Positions 1-11,226 of a DNA stretch of 64,000 nucleotides are shown piece by piece; the stretch's first letter is position 1; each line of letters starts with the position of its first letter. The notes under the pieces are model-generated. The model was not told where the DNA came from. It searched no databases and was given only the letters and a program-made list of their open reading frames with translations. The position numbers and the translations under genes were made by a program. The DNA is from JBMOGA01 sp049318625 (GTDB lineage Bacteria; Pseudomonadota; Alphaproteobacteria; Rhizobiales; Hyphomicrobiaceae): the NCBI GenBank assembly GCA_049318625.1, contig JBMOGA010000002.1:97081-161080 (forward strand). The letters run 5' to 3'.

Positions 1-983
1 TCGCCGCGCACGATCTCGACCACGCCCGTGTAATCGCCCGCCGGCCATCCGCCCGGCGGGCGGCGCCGGCCGGTGAACGCAGTGAAGGTCGCCTTGCTGC
101 GATCGGCCGGCTGGTCGGTGTTCTCGGTCGCGATCCCCCCGGGGCCCGATAGGGTCAGCCGCAGCCGATCGCCCGCCGCGAGGTTGAGTACGCGGGCAAA
201 AAATACCATCGCATCCTTGTCCGCGCCGGCAGGCGCGATCGCCCGATGGTCGTGTTCGAGGCGGTCGTGGACGACCGGGGCGCTGGCGAAACCGACCTGG
301 GCCACCTCGCCGCCGCGATAGGCGAGCGCCGCTGCCGCCTCCGCCGTCCACAACTGCCCCGCGCTCGGGCCCGTCGGGTCGCACGCCGCCGCGCCGGCCG
401 GACGGCCGAGATAAGGGTCGATCGGCCGGCCGCCCCGCCGCACTTCGAAGTGCAGATGCGCAAAGGCGGCCAGCCCCGTGAAGCCGACCTCGCCGAGTGT
501 CGTGCCGCCTTGGACGCGATCGCCGCGACGCACGCGGACGCTGCCGGGCTTCAGGTGGCCGTAGATGGTCTGATAGCCGTCGGCATGATCGACCACGACG
601 ACATTGCCGAGACCCTGCGCCATCAGCGCGGAGCGCGCGGCGCCGGTCAATAGGCTCTCCGTCAGGCCGTCGCGGGTCGAGCGCACGACTCCGGGCGCCG
701 CCGCCCGCACCGCTACGCCGGCTTCTGTCGCGGCCGCCGACAAAAGCCGGATATCGACCCCCGTGTGGCCGTCGTAGCTCGCCGTGCCGCAGCGCCAGTC
801 GCGCGTGCCCGGCCCGTCGTCGATATCGAAAAAATTCTGCACGAAACAAGTCCGGCCCACCGCGCAGTCGACCGGCAGGGCGAGGAACGCGGTTTCGGCG
901 CGCGCCGCACCGGGCCATCCGTAGACCGCGCCGATTAGACACACAGCCACGCTGAGACAGATCAATGAGCCGCGAAAGGTCAC
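1..983 (-). CDS. M23 (LytM-type) metallopeptidase, C-terminus cut by the window edge
   Basis: Predicted periplasmic zinc peptidase of the M23 family, which cleaves peptidoglycan peptide bridges. The minus-strand frame opens at a GTG (bases 983-981) and runs off base 1, so about 327 codons are visible and no stop is seen. Residues 1-29 form a signal peptide ending in AARA. The zinc-site motifs are intact: H73-x3-D77 (HTGVD) and H176-L-H178 (HLHFEV), with the usual YGHL at about residue 141. The region after residue 190 is a beta-rich tail without a recognised domain. I chose GTG because an overlapping ATG four bases upstream is out of frame. leuB starts divergently about 150 bp away. The family is sure; whether it is a hydrolase or an amidase activator is not. 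Confidence 0.85.
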   Translation of the reverse strand, partial: MTFRGSLICLSVAVCLIGAVYGWPGAARAETAFLALPVDCAVGRTCFVQNFFDIDDGPGTRDWRCGTASYDGHTGVDIRLLSAAATEAGVAVRAAAPGVVRSTRDGLTESLLTGAARSALMAQGLGNVVVVDHADGYQTIYGHLKPGSVRVRRGDRVQGGTTLGEVGFTGLAAFAHLHFEVRRGGRPIDPYLGRPAGAAACDPTGPSAGQLWTAEAAAALAYRGGEVAQVGFASAPVVHDRLEHDHRAIAPAGADKDAMVFFARVLNLAAGDRLRLTLSGPGGIATENTDQPADRSKATFTAFTGRRRPPGGWPAGDYTGVVEIVRG

Positions 984-1131
984 GCGCCATCCCTGAAGCC
1001 GAACGGCACGCCGGTGGTGTCCGGCAGCGTGTACGGCGCTATCCACGGATGCTACTTTCAACCACTTGCTTAAGTATTGGAACAGCGTTTAGCACTACCG
1101 GCTCCGACAGCTGCGATCACACAGGTTCCTC

Positions 1132-2247
<1,116 letters not shown>

Positions 2248-2377
2248 CACGCAACAACAAAGGCTCTTGGGTGGGAGCCACGAGGCAGGGGTCGTTTCAA
2301 TGCATTCTTTTCATCGTCAGTGCGAAAAAGCGAAATGTTGAAATGACGCCTGCCCCTTTCTGGGGTGGGGAAACGCC

Positions 2378-3172
2378 GTGGGACGACATCTATCGACCAT
2401 CGGGTTCGTATTCGAATCCGCCGATGAGCAGAGCGAACTGTTGTCGCGTCTGGCAACGGATTCGCGCGTTCGTCTGGCAGTCGAGCCAGGAGACTACGCG
2501 GTCTGGCGCTCGCGCTCGGGCGCCGAGGTGTGGTTTCACATCGTCGGCACCCGCAACGATGACGGCACACTGGACGACGACGGTATCGTCGGTATGACAG
2601 CGTTTTTCGACGGCGCCTCGTCGGTCGGCATGCGCATCGAGCGTCCGGTGCACCGCGAGGGCAACAGCCCGTTCGACGGTGCCTGGGCCGGGTGGATCGA
2701 CCCGGATCGCAAGTGCGAGGTGTCCGCCTATCCCGTCGTCTTCGATGCCGTCGATTTCGCCGCCCACGCCAGCCGCCCGCTGCCGCTGTGCTGTACCGTC
2801 CGGCTCGTCGGGTTCGCCCGCTTGCTCACGGTTTATCGCGACGAGGCGGCGTTTCGCGCCGCCGGCTCGGAGACGGCCGGCCTCGAGCCGTTGTCGTTCG
2901 TCCCGGTCGGCCTCGCCGCCGCCGCCGCCAGGGACAACCTCGAGACCGAAATAACACCGTCGTCGCACGGGCTCATCAATGGCCGCCTGCTCGAACACAC
3001 GGTCTTGCGCAACGAAGAGACCGGCTTCGACATTTGCCGCATGCTGATCGCCAGCGACCAGGCCGTCTACGAGGTGATCGCCGAACCCGAGCTTGTGACG
3101 TGTCCCATCGAGCCGGGCGCCATCGTCTCGGCGATGTGCTGGATGGTCGGACGCATCACCGACGACCACTGA
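2378..3172 (+). CDS. Conserved-looking protein of unknown function, 264 residues
   Basis: I do not recognise this protein. It has no signal peptide and no membrane segment, so it is probably cytoplasmic. The frame has the third-position GC bias of its neighbours and opens at GTG with GGGG seven bases upstream, which supports real coding. The N-terminal half (to about residue 170) is mixed alpha/beta with several Trp and Phe residues; the C-terminal part, from HGLINGRLLEHTVLRNEETG, looks like a separate beta-rich module that ends in MCWMVGRITDDH. It could be a duplicated ligand-binding fold, but this is a guess. Its stop lies 2 bp from the stop of the convergent gene at 3175. Confidence 0.7.
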   Translation: MGRHLSTIGFVFESADEQSELLSRLATDSRVRLAVEPGDYAVWRSRSGAEVWFHIVGTRNDDGTLDDDGIVGMTAFFDGASSVGMRIERPVHREGNSPFDGAWAGWIDPDRKCEVSAYPVVFDAVDFAAHASRPLPLCCTVRLVGFARLLTVYRDEAAFRAAGSETAGLEPLSFVPVGLAAAAARDNLETEITPSSHGLINGRLLEHTVLRNEETGFDICRMLIASDQAVYEVIAEPELVTCPIEPGAIVSAMCWMVGRITDDH

Positions 3173-3174
3173 CG

Positions 3175-3597
3175 CTAGACCGTCGGCAGGCCGTCGCACG
3201 TACTGCGCTCGCCCGACCGCCAGCCCCGCGCGGTCCAGGCTGTGCGGTCGGGTCGCAGCGCGGCCTCGTCTTCGTCCTTCGCGACGAAGTGGAATTCGTA
3301 GCAGTTGCCGCTCATCCGCTGCACCCGGAAGCATCCGCCCGAGATGGCGTCGTCGTAGATCGTGCAGAAGCTGCCGGCGACGACCGACCACCGTCCCGAA
3401 AGCTGCCGGCCGGGCTCTTCGTAGGCGACACCCCCGTCGGCCCGGTAGGTCTCGGTGAACGTCAGCCCGGTGGCATAGATGCCGTCGATGGTCCGGCCCG
3501 CGAATGCCGCGTGGATCTCGCTATCGGTCATCCAGGTCGTCGCCGAGACGACGCTGGTCAGCGATCCGAGCAACAGGGCGAGCAGCGAGCCGGGCAT
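3175..3597 (-). CDS. Small exported protein of unknown function
   Basis: A 140-residue protein with a short hydrophobic N-terminus (MPGSLLALLLGSLTSVVSAT) that reads as a signal peptide, so it is probably periplasmic. The body contains W/S/C patterns (GRWSVVAGSFCTIYDD, then GCFRVQRMSGNCYEFHF) that recall small alphaproteobacterial exported proteins of the DUF995 kind; the match is from memory of the pattern and is uncertain. Four cysteines could form disulphides. It lies downstream of the RTX gene on the same strand, 111 bp away with a strong hairpin between them, so it probably has its own transcript. Confidence 0.6.
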   Translation of the reverse strand: MPGSLLALLLGSLTSVVSATTWMTDSEIHAAFAGRTIDGIYATGLTFTETYRADGGVAYEEPGRQLSGRWSVVAGSFCTIYDDAISGGCFRVQRMSGNCYEFHFVAKDEDEAALRPDRTAWTARGWRSGERSTCDGLPTV

Positions 3598-3660
3598 GGG
3601 CGACCTCGAATGGCGACGCCCACGTCCTCACTTGCCATTGCGGCCATTGTTGGGTGTCCC

Positions 3661-3701
3661 GCACCCTTGATGGATCGCCGAAGCTGATCCATCAAGGGTG
3701 C
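3661..3701 (-). terminator. Perfect 16-bp inverted repeat after the RTX gene
   Basis: Arms 3661-3676 (GCACCCTTGATGGATC) and 3686-3701 are exact reverse complements around a 9-base loop, 7 bases after the RTX stop codon. No T-run follows on the minus strand, so it may stop transcription weakly, protect the mRNA 3' end or be a palindromic repeat unit. Assigning it to the RTX transcript rests on position only. Confidence 0.6.
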
Positions 3702-3708
3702 AGACCCA

Positions 3709-6700
3709 TCAGGCGGCGAAGATGAAGTCCGCCGTGCTGATGGCCATCAGGCCGCTGCTCTTGATCGTCAACGTGCTGTCGGCGAGGCCATCCTTGTAGA
3801 CGACCAACGTGTTGCCGGTGTTGAGGTCCTGCCAGATGTTGACGGCCTTCGCCGTCGTATTGATCTGGCCGAACGTCTGCACGGTCTGAACGTCGGTTGC
3901 CTTGTAGCCGAGCATGGAGAGGTCGATCCGGTCGATCGCCTTGCCGGTCGATCCGGGGACGCCGGTGCCATCCTGGAAATCCATGATGGTGTCGTTGCCA
4001 CCGCCGAAGGTCAGCACGAACGTATCGCTGTCGACCATCAGAGCTCCCTCCTGCGTGTTGCCCCACAGGATGTCGTCACCCGAGCCGCCGATGATCCGGT
4101 CGTTGCCGTCGCCCCCGAGCAGCAGGTCGGCGCCGCCGCCGCCGTCGAGGGTGTCGTTGCCCGACCCACCGCTGACCGTGTCGGCGCCGAGCCCGGCCGT
4201 CAATGCGTTCGAGCCCTTGTTGCCTTTGAGTATGTCGGCATGGTTCGAGCCGATCAGGTTTTCGATCTCGACGAGTCTGTGGCGCCCAGCATTGGTCTGC
4301 TGGTCTTTGCTCGCACCGAGATCGACGGTCACACCCGTGCTGGCATTCGCGTAGGTCGCGGTGTCGAGACCCTTGCCGCCGGTCAACGTATACAACGTGC
4401 TGCCGTTGTTCCCGCCTTCGAGGGTGTCGTTGTACAACGAGCCGATCACGCTCTCGATGTTGAACAACACGTCACCGTGGGCACCGCCCTGGCCCGTGTA
4501 CGGCGCGCCGTCGGGATCCAAGGCTAGGCTCACGTTGACGCCGGCGCTAGCCAGGGCATAGCTGACTTCGTCGACGCCGCCGAAGCCATCGATCGTGTCG
4601 GCACCGAGCCCACCGACGAACTTGTTCATGCCGGCCGTGCCGAACAGGGCATCGTCGTGATCCGAGCCGACGATGTTCTCGATCGAAATGAGAACGTCGC
4701 CCTCCGCATCGCCGCCGGACCCGAAACCGCCCGTTGCGGAACCCTGGGGTGTGAGGTTGACGGTGACGGCCTCGGTCGACGTCGAATAGTCGACCCAGTC
4801 CAGGCCGCCGCCGCCGTCGAGCGTGTCGGCGTCGAGGCCACCGATCAGCGTGTTCGTGCCGACGTTTCCGATTAGATGATCCGCATGCGCCGACCCGATC
4901 AGGCCCTCGATCGAATACAGCGCATCACCGTCGGCATCGCCACCGGAGTTCGCCTGAGGGTCTCCTTTCGTATTGACGAGGGTGACGGCAACACCCTCCG
5001 CCGAGGTGGCGTAGCTGGCGAAGTCGAGACCTCCACCTCCGTCCAGCACATCGGCGCCGATCCCGCCGACCAGGATGTTCGCGGCGCTGTTGCCAATGAT
5101 CACGTTGTCCAGATCATTGCCCGTTGCGGCTTTCGCCGTGCCTTTCAGAACCAGCTTCTCGAGGTTGTCGCCGAGCGTGTAGTTGACCGACGCGTTCACG
5201 GTTTCGTAGCCGCCGTTCATCAGTTCGACGATCGTGGCCAGGGCGTCGATGATCTCGTAGGTATCGTCGCCTGCGTCACCGGTCATGGTGTCCGTACCGC
5301 CGCCCCCGATGAGGGTATCGTTACCGTTGCCGCCGACCAGCTTGTTGCTCAGCTTGCTGCCGGTTAAGACGTCGTTGAAGCCGGTGCCCACCATGTGCTC
5401 GATGCTGCGCAAGGTGATGGTGCCGTCCACGTACTTCTGGGCACTGGTCTTGGACAGGGAGATCGAGACCGCATCTACGGTGTGGCTCAAGTCGACCCAG
5501 TCCGTGCCGTCGGCGCCGTCGAAGGCGATGCTGCCCGACTTGTGGACGAACGTGTCGTCGCCACTGCCGCCGACATAGACCTCGAAGTTGCTGATCTTGT
5601 CGCCGGCCGCGAAGCCGCCGGACGCCGTGCCGGCGTACAGGTCGAGCCGGATGCCGGCGGTGTCGCCAGCGAAGCTCAGTGTATCGATGCCGTCTCCGCC
5701 GTCGAGGGTATCGGGGCCGGGGCCGCCGAAGATGGTGTCGTTGCCCGAGCCGCCGCTGATGCTGTCGGCGCCGACGATGCTGAAATCCTTGGTGTCGTCA
5801 CCGTACAGGATGTCGTTGCCGGCCCCGCCGATGAGCGTGTCGCCGCCGCTGGCCCCGCTCAACGTATCGTTGCCGCCCGTGCCGACGATCGAGTCCTCCT
5901 CCGACGAGCCCTTGGCCGACGCTTTCGCGTAGCCGACCTCGAAGCTTTTGTCGCCGAGGCGATTGATGACGTTCACCGTGATGGTCTCGTCGTCGGAGAG
6001 GCCACCGGCGTCCGTGACGCGGACGCGCAGATTGTAGTGCTGGCTCGCTTCGAAATCGAGCTTGCTGCCCGCGGATACGCGGATCTCGCCACCCTCCAGG
6101 TAGAAGTTCGGATCGGCGATCTCCTGGCCGTTCTGGTCGATGATGCTGTAGCGGAAGACATCCCCGACGTTGGCATCCGTGACCCCGAGCGTGCCGACCA
6201 CCGCGCCGGCCGACGACCCCGACGTCAACACGTTGCCGCCGTCGACCACCGTCTCGTAGACGCTGAACGTGGTGCCGCCGATGGTCAGCGTCGGTGCCGC
6301 GTTCAGCAGCGCCGTCGCAACATCCACCAGGCCGTCGGCAAACTGGATCTTCTCGACGCCCTTGACGACGTCGGTACCCTCGAGCCTGCGGCGGTCGGTG
6401 AGCGTGTAGCTGCCGGTGCCGGCATCGTAGCTCGTCGTGTAGTCGGACCAGCGGCCGGTGAAGACCGCCATGTCGTTGCCGGCGCCGCCGGTGAGCGTAT
6501 CGTTGCCGAGCCCGCCGGTCAGCGTGTTGTCGGCGCTGTCGCCCGTCAGCTTGTCGCCGAAGGCCGAGCCGATCAGCCGCTCGATCGAACTCAGGACGTC
6601 GGAGCCGGCGCCGGTATTCTGCGCGGTCGCGATGCTGAGGTCGACCGTGACCGCCGCCAGCGCCGAGCTGTAGTCGGCCGTATCCTTGCCGCCCAAGCCC

Positions 6701-9700
6701 GACAGCGTATCGTTGCCGCTGCCGCCGACCAGGACGTTGTCCGATCCGTTGCCGTAGAGTGCGTCGTTGTGGGCGGATCCGATGATATTCTCGATGCTGA
6801 TCAGCGTGTCGATGTGGGCGTCGTTGGCATCGTTGCCGCCCGTGCCGGACCCTTTGTCGGCCAACGTGACGCTGACCGCCTTGGTCGAGAGCGCGTAGCT
6901 CACGGTGTCGATGCCCTCGCCGCCGTCGAGCGTATCGAAGCCCGCGCCGCCCGCCAGCGTGTCGTTGTCACCCTGACCCGACAGGCTGTCGGCGCCCTGT
7001 CCGCCGGCGATGTAGTCGTCACCGAAGCCGCCGTCGAGGGTGTCGTCGCCGTCGAGACCCCAGATCCGGTCGGCGCCGTTGCCGCCCGTCAGAGTGTCGA
7101 CGTCCACGCCGCCGACGACCATGTCGGCGCCGGCCGTCGCCGATGTCCCGCTCGCAAGCCGGGCCACCACGCCATCGGTGAACTGAACGGATTCGATGTT
7201 GGTGAAGCGGACGCTCTGGCCACCGGCCGTGGCCGTGAACACCCGCACGTTGTTGACGAGTTCTGCGGCGATGTCCGTCTCGTAGGCCTGGCCCGGCAGC
7301 AAGATGAGATCGTCGTTGGCGCCGCCGTCGACACTCTCCGCGCCCGCGATGATGTCGTTGCCACCACCGCCGAACACCGTGTCCTTGCCGCCGCCGGTCG
7401 AGAAGATCTCGTTCGCCGTGCTGCCGGATTTGAAGTCGTCCCCGGTCGTGCCGGTCACGATCGTGCGCAGGCCACCGTCGGCGAACTGGAGTTGCTCGAC
7501 GTCGATCAGCGTCGTCGAGTAACCGCGCCGATCGGGGTTCTGGTCGACGAGCACGAGCCGCGCCTGGTTGTCGATCGTCAGGGCATAGGTATCGGTGGCG
7601 CCGGTCAGGATCGCAACGTCATTGCCGGTGCCGCCATCCAGCCAGTCCGATCCGGTGCCGCCGAGAAGCGTATCGTTGCCGGTCCCGCCGAAGAGAGAGT
7701 CCTGCCCGGCGCCGCCCGACAGCGTATCGTTGCCGCCGCCGCCGTCGAACCAGTTGTCCTCGTCGCCGCCGGTGATGCTCTCCTTGGCGCTGGTACCGAT
7801 CACGCCTTCGATGCCGGTGAAGATGTCGCCGGCGAGCCCGACGATCGGGGTGGTGCCGGTTAGCGCTTCCAGTCTCTGCTTGGTCAGGTCGACCTTCACC
7901 ATCGCATTGGATGCGACCGTGATGCCCGAAAGGTCCAGGATGTCGAGACCGCCACCGCCGGCGATCACGTCGTCGCCGAGCCCGGCCCTGATCGTATCGT
8001 TGCCGTCGCCGCCGAGGATCGTGTCGTTTCCGGCCCCGCCGATGAGCAGTTCGGCGCCGCTGCTGCCGACCATCCGGTCGCTGCCGCCGCCACCGATCAC
8101 CGTCTCGAAGCCGGAAATCGTGTCGAGGCGGCCGCCGAGCGTCGTCTGGCCCTGGGCCAGATCGATCGTGATGCCGCTGGTCATGCCCGAGTAATCGAGG
8201 GTGTCGATGCCGGCTCCGGCTTCGATGCGCAGGGCGCTGCCCTCGGTCAGATCGGCTTCGACGGCACCAAAGATGGTGTCGTCACCGGCGCCCGCCTTGA
8301 CGTGCTCGACGTTGCGGACGGTCAGCCCTTTCAACGCGCCGCCGTCCATCTTCGTGCCGAACTTGAAGGAGACCCCGCCGCTGGCGCCCGAGACATCGAT
8401 CATGTCGAAGCCGCTGCCGCCGTCGAACGTATCGTCGCCCTGCGTCGTGCTTGCGGTGAACGTATCGTTGCCGCCGCCGGCATCGATCAGATCGTTCCCG
8501 GCGCCGCCGACCGCGGAAGTCAAGGCCTCGGCGCTTTCGCCGAACAGCAACACGTCGTTGCCGTTGCCGCCGTCCAGTGTCACGGCATTGCCGGCAGCCG
8601 CGACCAGACGCACGTTGTCCAACACCGACGAGCTGAACTCGGTCGTGCTCGACGTATCCTTGAAAGTCACGACCAGGTTGCCGGTCGTCGGCGTCACGGA
8701 ATAACTGAACGAGCGCCACCCGGCGCTGCCGCCGCTGACCGTCTGATTGACCAGCGTCGTCGCGCCGTCTTTGACGGTCACGTTCAGTGTCTGGCTGGCG
8801 CCCGCCGCCGCGATCGCCGCCCAGTCGAACGCCAGCGTGAACGCCCGGCCGGCCTCCACGGTGATCGTCTGGCTGATGGTACCATCGCCCTGCTGATGGC
8901 CACTGCCGAAGGTGACGGCGTTGACGCCGTACTTGCCGCCGTTGGTTGTCCCGACCGTCACGTCGCCCGATGCGGTCCAGCCGCTGGCGCCTGCCGCGCC
9001 GAGCGCGCCGGTCTCGAAGCTGCCGTTGACGAGGCGGTCGGCGCGCCCGTCGATCAGGTCATCGCCATCGCCGCCGCCGAGGGTGTTCAGGCCTTCGCCG
9101 CCGAGCAGCGTGTCGTTACCCGCGCCGCCTGTCAGGCTGTCGTTGCCGGTGCCGCCCGCCAGCCAGTTGGCCAGTTCATTGCCGGTAATCGTGTCGTTGC
9201 CCTTGGAGCCTTCGACCTCCTCGAAGGCGCTGATCACGTCGTTTCCGCCAGCACCGGTGACGGTCGTCTGCGCACCGGCTACGCCGAGGGTCAGCACGAT
9301 GCCCGCGCCGGTCGTCGCATTGCCGACGTCGCTGTAGACGACCCGATCGCTGCCCAGAGTTCCATAGAGCGTGTCGTTGCCGAGGCCGCCGGCGATCGTG
9401 TCGCGAGCGCCCGCCTGATAGTACGGCGCACCGTAATGCGACCCCCAGATCAGGTTGTCGCCACCGTCGCCGATCAGCAGGTCACTGTACCCGCTACCGA
9501 AAATGGTCTCGATGCCGCTGAGCGTATCGCCGTCGGCCTCGCCACCGCTGACTTGGGCTCCCGTCAGTCGCAGATCGACCGTAACGCTGCCCGCGCTGGG
9601 ACCGTAGGTGACCGCGTCGGCGCTACCAGCGCCGCCGACGATCAAATCGCGGCCCGTACCGCCGTGGAAGTAGTCGTTGCCGCTACCGCCCTGCAGCGTG

Positions 9701-11103
9701 TCGTTGCCCGCATTGCCATAGAGGTAACTCCCCTGGCTGGTATGGCCGATCAGCAGATCCGCATAGGCGCCGCCATACACGCCTTCCATCCCGATCAGAA
9801 CGTCTCCGTCGGCCTCCCCGCCGGTCTGCTTGGTGCCGCCGCTTTGCTTATTGAGATCGACGGTGACGCTTGCCGCCGCGGCCGTGTAACTCGCGATGTC
9901 ATAGATGCCTTCGCCACCGTCAAGGGTGTCGGCACCGGCGTCGCCACGGAGAACATCCTGCCCTTTGCCGCCGATGAGCCAGTCGTTGCCGGCACCGGCG
10001 TAAAGGTAATAGAGCGCATTGCTGTCCACACCCGTGATTTTGTTGTCGAATGCTGAGCCCGTAGCATACTCGAAGCCACTGATGGTATCGCCCTTGGCAT
10101 CGCCACCGGATTGTGCGGCGCTGGAGTTGAGGTTGACCGTCACACCAGCCGTGCTGGTGGTGTAATCGAGCCAGTCCCTGGTGCCGGCGCCGCCGATCAA
10201 CAGGTCGCTGCCCGCGCCGCCTTCGATGACGTCGTCGCCATCGCCGCCGTCGAGGGTATCGTTCCCGAGGCCTCCGATAAGGCGGTTGGCGTTACCATCG
10301 CCGGTGATCTGGTCGACATAGTCGGTGCCGACGATGTTCTCGATGCCGCTCAGTGTATCGCCGGCAGCGTCGCCGCCGCCGGGCTGCTGGCCGGTCGATC
10401 TCAGGTCGATCGTCACGCCCTGCACACTGGCATAGTACTGCGCCCAATCGCTACCGGCGCCACCGATCAGCAGGTCGGCGCCGGCCCCGCCGCGCAGGTA
10501 GTCGATGCCGTCTCCGCCGTCGAGCACGTCGGCGCCATCGTTGCCCTGCAGGACATCGTTGCCGCCGAGCCCGATCAACGTGTCGGCCTTGTTCCCGCCG
10601 TAGAGCGAGTTCCCCGTTTCGGTGCCGGTGATGTGGAAACGCTCCGGTCCACCGCCATAGCTATTGCTCCCGACGCCGCTGACGGTCGTGATCGGCGTCA
10701 CGAACTCGGTCATCGACATGAAGGCATTGTCTTCCGCAAAGCGGATGTACTCGACACCGTTCAGTCTGACGACGTCCGTGCCATTGGCGAATGTGTAGGA
10801 GCCGTCACCGTTCTTGGTGAACAGTGTCCCAACCTTAGGTAGAGAAAGAACGACGTAGTCGTTGCCGTCGCCGCCGTCGATGGTATCGCCGGGTCCAGCG
10901 TCGATCGTGTCGTTTCCGTCGCCGCCCGAAACGCTGTCGTTGCCGCCTCCGCCCGACAATGAATCGTTGCCGTCGCCGCCATACAGGATGTCGTTGCCGA
11001 GCCCGCCGATCAGCGTATCGCTGCCATTGAGGCCGCTCAGCATGTCGTTCTCGTTGCCGCCGGTCAGGCTGTCTTTGTTTGCGGTGCCGGTGAAATTGGC
11101 CAT
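3709..11103 (-). CDS. Giant RTX calcium-binding protein with type I secretion tail
   Basis: A 2464-residue acidic, Gly/Asp-rich protein, predicted to be exported in one step by a type I system and to fold outside the cell on calcium. RTX nonapeptides (GGxGxDxLx) start within the first 20 residues (GGNENDMLSGLNGSDTL) and recur along the whole chain. They alternate with about fifteen longer units carrying a VTVDL strand and an IENIIGS-like turn. Two other modules are inserted: a jelly-roll-like domain at about residues 684-844 (from VNGSFETGAL) and a cadherin-like domain at about 1605-1720 (LDFEASQHYNLRVRVTDAGG). The last 105 residues match the RTX C-terminal secretion domain (DTFVLTFGGGNDTIMDF). 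There is no N-terminal signal peptide and no protease or lipase motif, so an adhesin or surface-layer role is likely. No ABC exporter, adaptor or TolC gene lies in the window. The ATG has TAGGA seven bases upstream. Confidence 0.93.
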   Translation of the reverse strand: MANFTGTANKDSLTGGNENDMLSGLNGSDTLIGGLGNDILYGGDGNDSLSGGGGNDSVSGGDGNDTIDAGPGDTIDGGDGNDYVVLSLPKVGTLFTKNGDGSYTFANGTDVVRLNGVEYIRFAEDNAFMSMTEFVTPITTVSGVGSNSYGGGPERFHITGTETGNSLYGGNKADTLIGLGGNDVLQGNDGADVLDGGDGIDYLRGGAGADLLIGGAGSDWAQYYASVQGVTIDLRSTGQQPGGGDAAGDTLSGIENIVGTDYVDQITGDGNANRLIGGLGNDTLDGGDGDDVIEGGAGSDLLIGGAGTRDWLDYTTSTAGVTVNLNSSAAQSGGDAKGDTISGFEYATGSAFDNKITGVDSNALYYLYAGAGNDWLIGGKGQDVLRGDAGADTLDGGEGIYDIASYTAAAASVTVDLNKQSGGTKQTGGEADGDVLIGMEGVYGGAYADLLIGHTSQGSYLYGNAGNDTLQGGSGNDYFHGGTGRDLIVGGAGSADAVTYGPSAGSVTVDLRLTGAQVSGGEADGDTLSGIETIFGSGYSDLLIGDGGDNLIWGSHYGAPYYQAGARDTIAGGLGNDTLYGTLGSDRVVYSDVGNATTGAGIVLTLGVAGAQTTVTGAGGNDVISAFEEVEGSKGNDTITGNELANWLAGGTGNDSLTGGAGNDTLLGGEGLNTLGGGDGDDLIDGRADRLVNGSFETGALGAAGASGWTASGDVTVGTTNGGKYGVNAVTFGSGHQQGDGTISQTITVEAGRAFTLAFDWAAIAAAGASQTLNVTVKDGATTLVNQTVSGGSAGWRSFSYSVTPTTGNLVVTFKDTSSTTEFSSSVLDNVRLVAAAGNAVTLDGGNGNDVLLFGESAEALTSAVGGAGNDLIDAGGGNDTFTASTTQGDDTFDGGSGFDMIDVSGASGGVSFKFGTKMDGGALKGLTVRNVEHVKAGAGDDTIFGAVEADLTEGSALRIEAGAGIDTLDYSGMTSGITIDLAQGQTTLGGRLDTISGFETVIGGGGSDRMVGSSGAELLIGGAGNDTILGGDGNDTIRAGLGDDVIAGGGGLDILDLSGITVASNAMVKVDLTKQRLEALTGTTPIVGLAGDIFTGIEGVIGTSAKESITGGDEDNWFDGGGGNDTLSGGAGQDSLFGGTGNDTLLGGTGSDWLDGGTGNDVAILTGATDTYALTIDNQARLVLVDQNPDRRGYSTTLIDVEQLQFADGGLRTIVTGTTGDDFKSGSTANEIFSTGGGKDTVFGGGGNDIIAGAESVDGGANDDLILLPGQAYETDIAAELVNNVRVFTATAGGQSVRFTNIESVQFTDGVVARLASGTSATAGADMVVGGVDVDTLTGGNGADRIWGLDGDDTLDGGFGDDYIAGGQGADSLSGQGDNDTLAGGAGFDTLDGGEGIDTVSYALSTKAVSVTLADKGSGTGGNDANDAHIDTLISIENIIGSAHNDALYGNGSDNVLVGGSGNDTLSGLGGKDTADYSSALAAVTVDLSIATAQNTGAGSDVLSSIERLIGSAFGDKLTGDSADNTLTGGLGNDTLTGGAGNDMAVFTGRWSDYTTSYDAGTGSYTLTDRRRLEGTDVVKGVEKIQFADGLVDVATALLNAAPTLTIGGTTFSVYETVVDGGNVLTSGSSAGAVVGTLGVTDANVGDVFRYSIIDQNGQEIADPNFYLEGGEIRVSAGSKLDFEASQHYNLRVRVTDAGGLSDDETITVNVINRLGDKSFEVGYAKASAKGSSEEDSIVGTGGNDTLSGASGGDTLIGGAGNDILYGDDTKDFSIVGADSISGGSGNDTIFGGPGPDTLDGGDGIDTLSFAGDTAGIRLDLYAGTASGGFAAGDKISNFEVYVGGSGDDTFVHKSGSIAFDGADGTDWVDLSHTVDAVSISLSKTSAQKYVDGTITLRSIEHMVGTGFNDVLTGSKLSNKLVGGNGNDTLIGGGGTDTMTGDAGDDTYEIIDALATIVELMNGGYETVNASVNYTLGDNLEKLVLKGTAKAATGNDLDNVIIGNSAANILVGGIGADVLDGGGGLDFASYATSAEGVAVTLVNTKGDPQANSGGDADGDALYSIEGLIGSAHADHLIGNVGTNTLIGGLDADTLDGGGGLDWVDYSTSTEAVTVNLTPQGSATGGFGSGGDAEGDVLISIENIVGSDHDDALFGTAGMNKFVGGLGADTIDGFGGVDEVSYALASAGVNVSLALDPDGAPYTGQGGAHGDVLFNIESVIGSLYNDTLEGGNNGSTLYTLTGGKGLDTATYANASTGVTVDLGASKDQQTNAGRHRLVEIENLIGSNHADILKGNKGSNALTAGLGADTVSGGSGNDTLDGGGGADLLLGGDGNDRIIGGSGDDILWGNTQEGALMVDSDTFVLTFGGGNDTIMDFQDGTGVPGSTGKAIDRIDLSMLGYKATDVQTVQTFGQINTTAKAVNIWQDLNTGNTLVVYKDGLADSTLTIKSSGLMAISTADFIFAA

Positions 11104-11226
11104 GAAACGATCCTACTCCTGATCTGAAACGCGAAGCCTTGCGCGCCACTCGAGAAGGGGTGCCAGCCGGACAGGCCTGGCACGCCCTCGAAAAACGTCG
11201 ACGGATAGTCTTGAGCAGGAATACCT

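Noticed and set aside
5395..7863. Long plus-strand open frames (up to 822 codons) opposite the RTX gene
   Set aside because: They mirror the repeat structure of the RTX coding strand (GGxGxD read in reverse gives long Val/Ala/Asp-rich frames), and no family motif or ribosome site is present.
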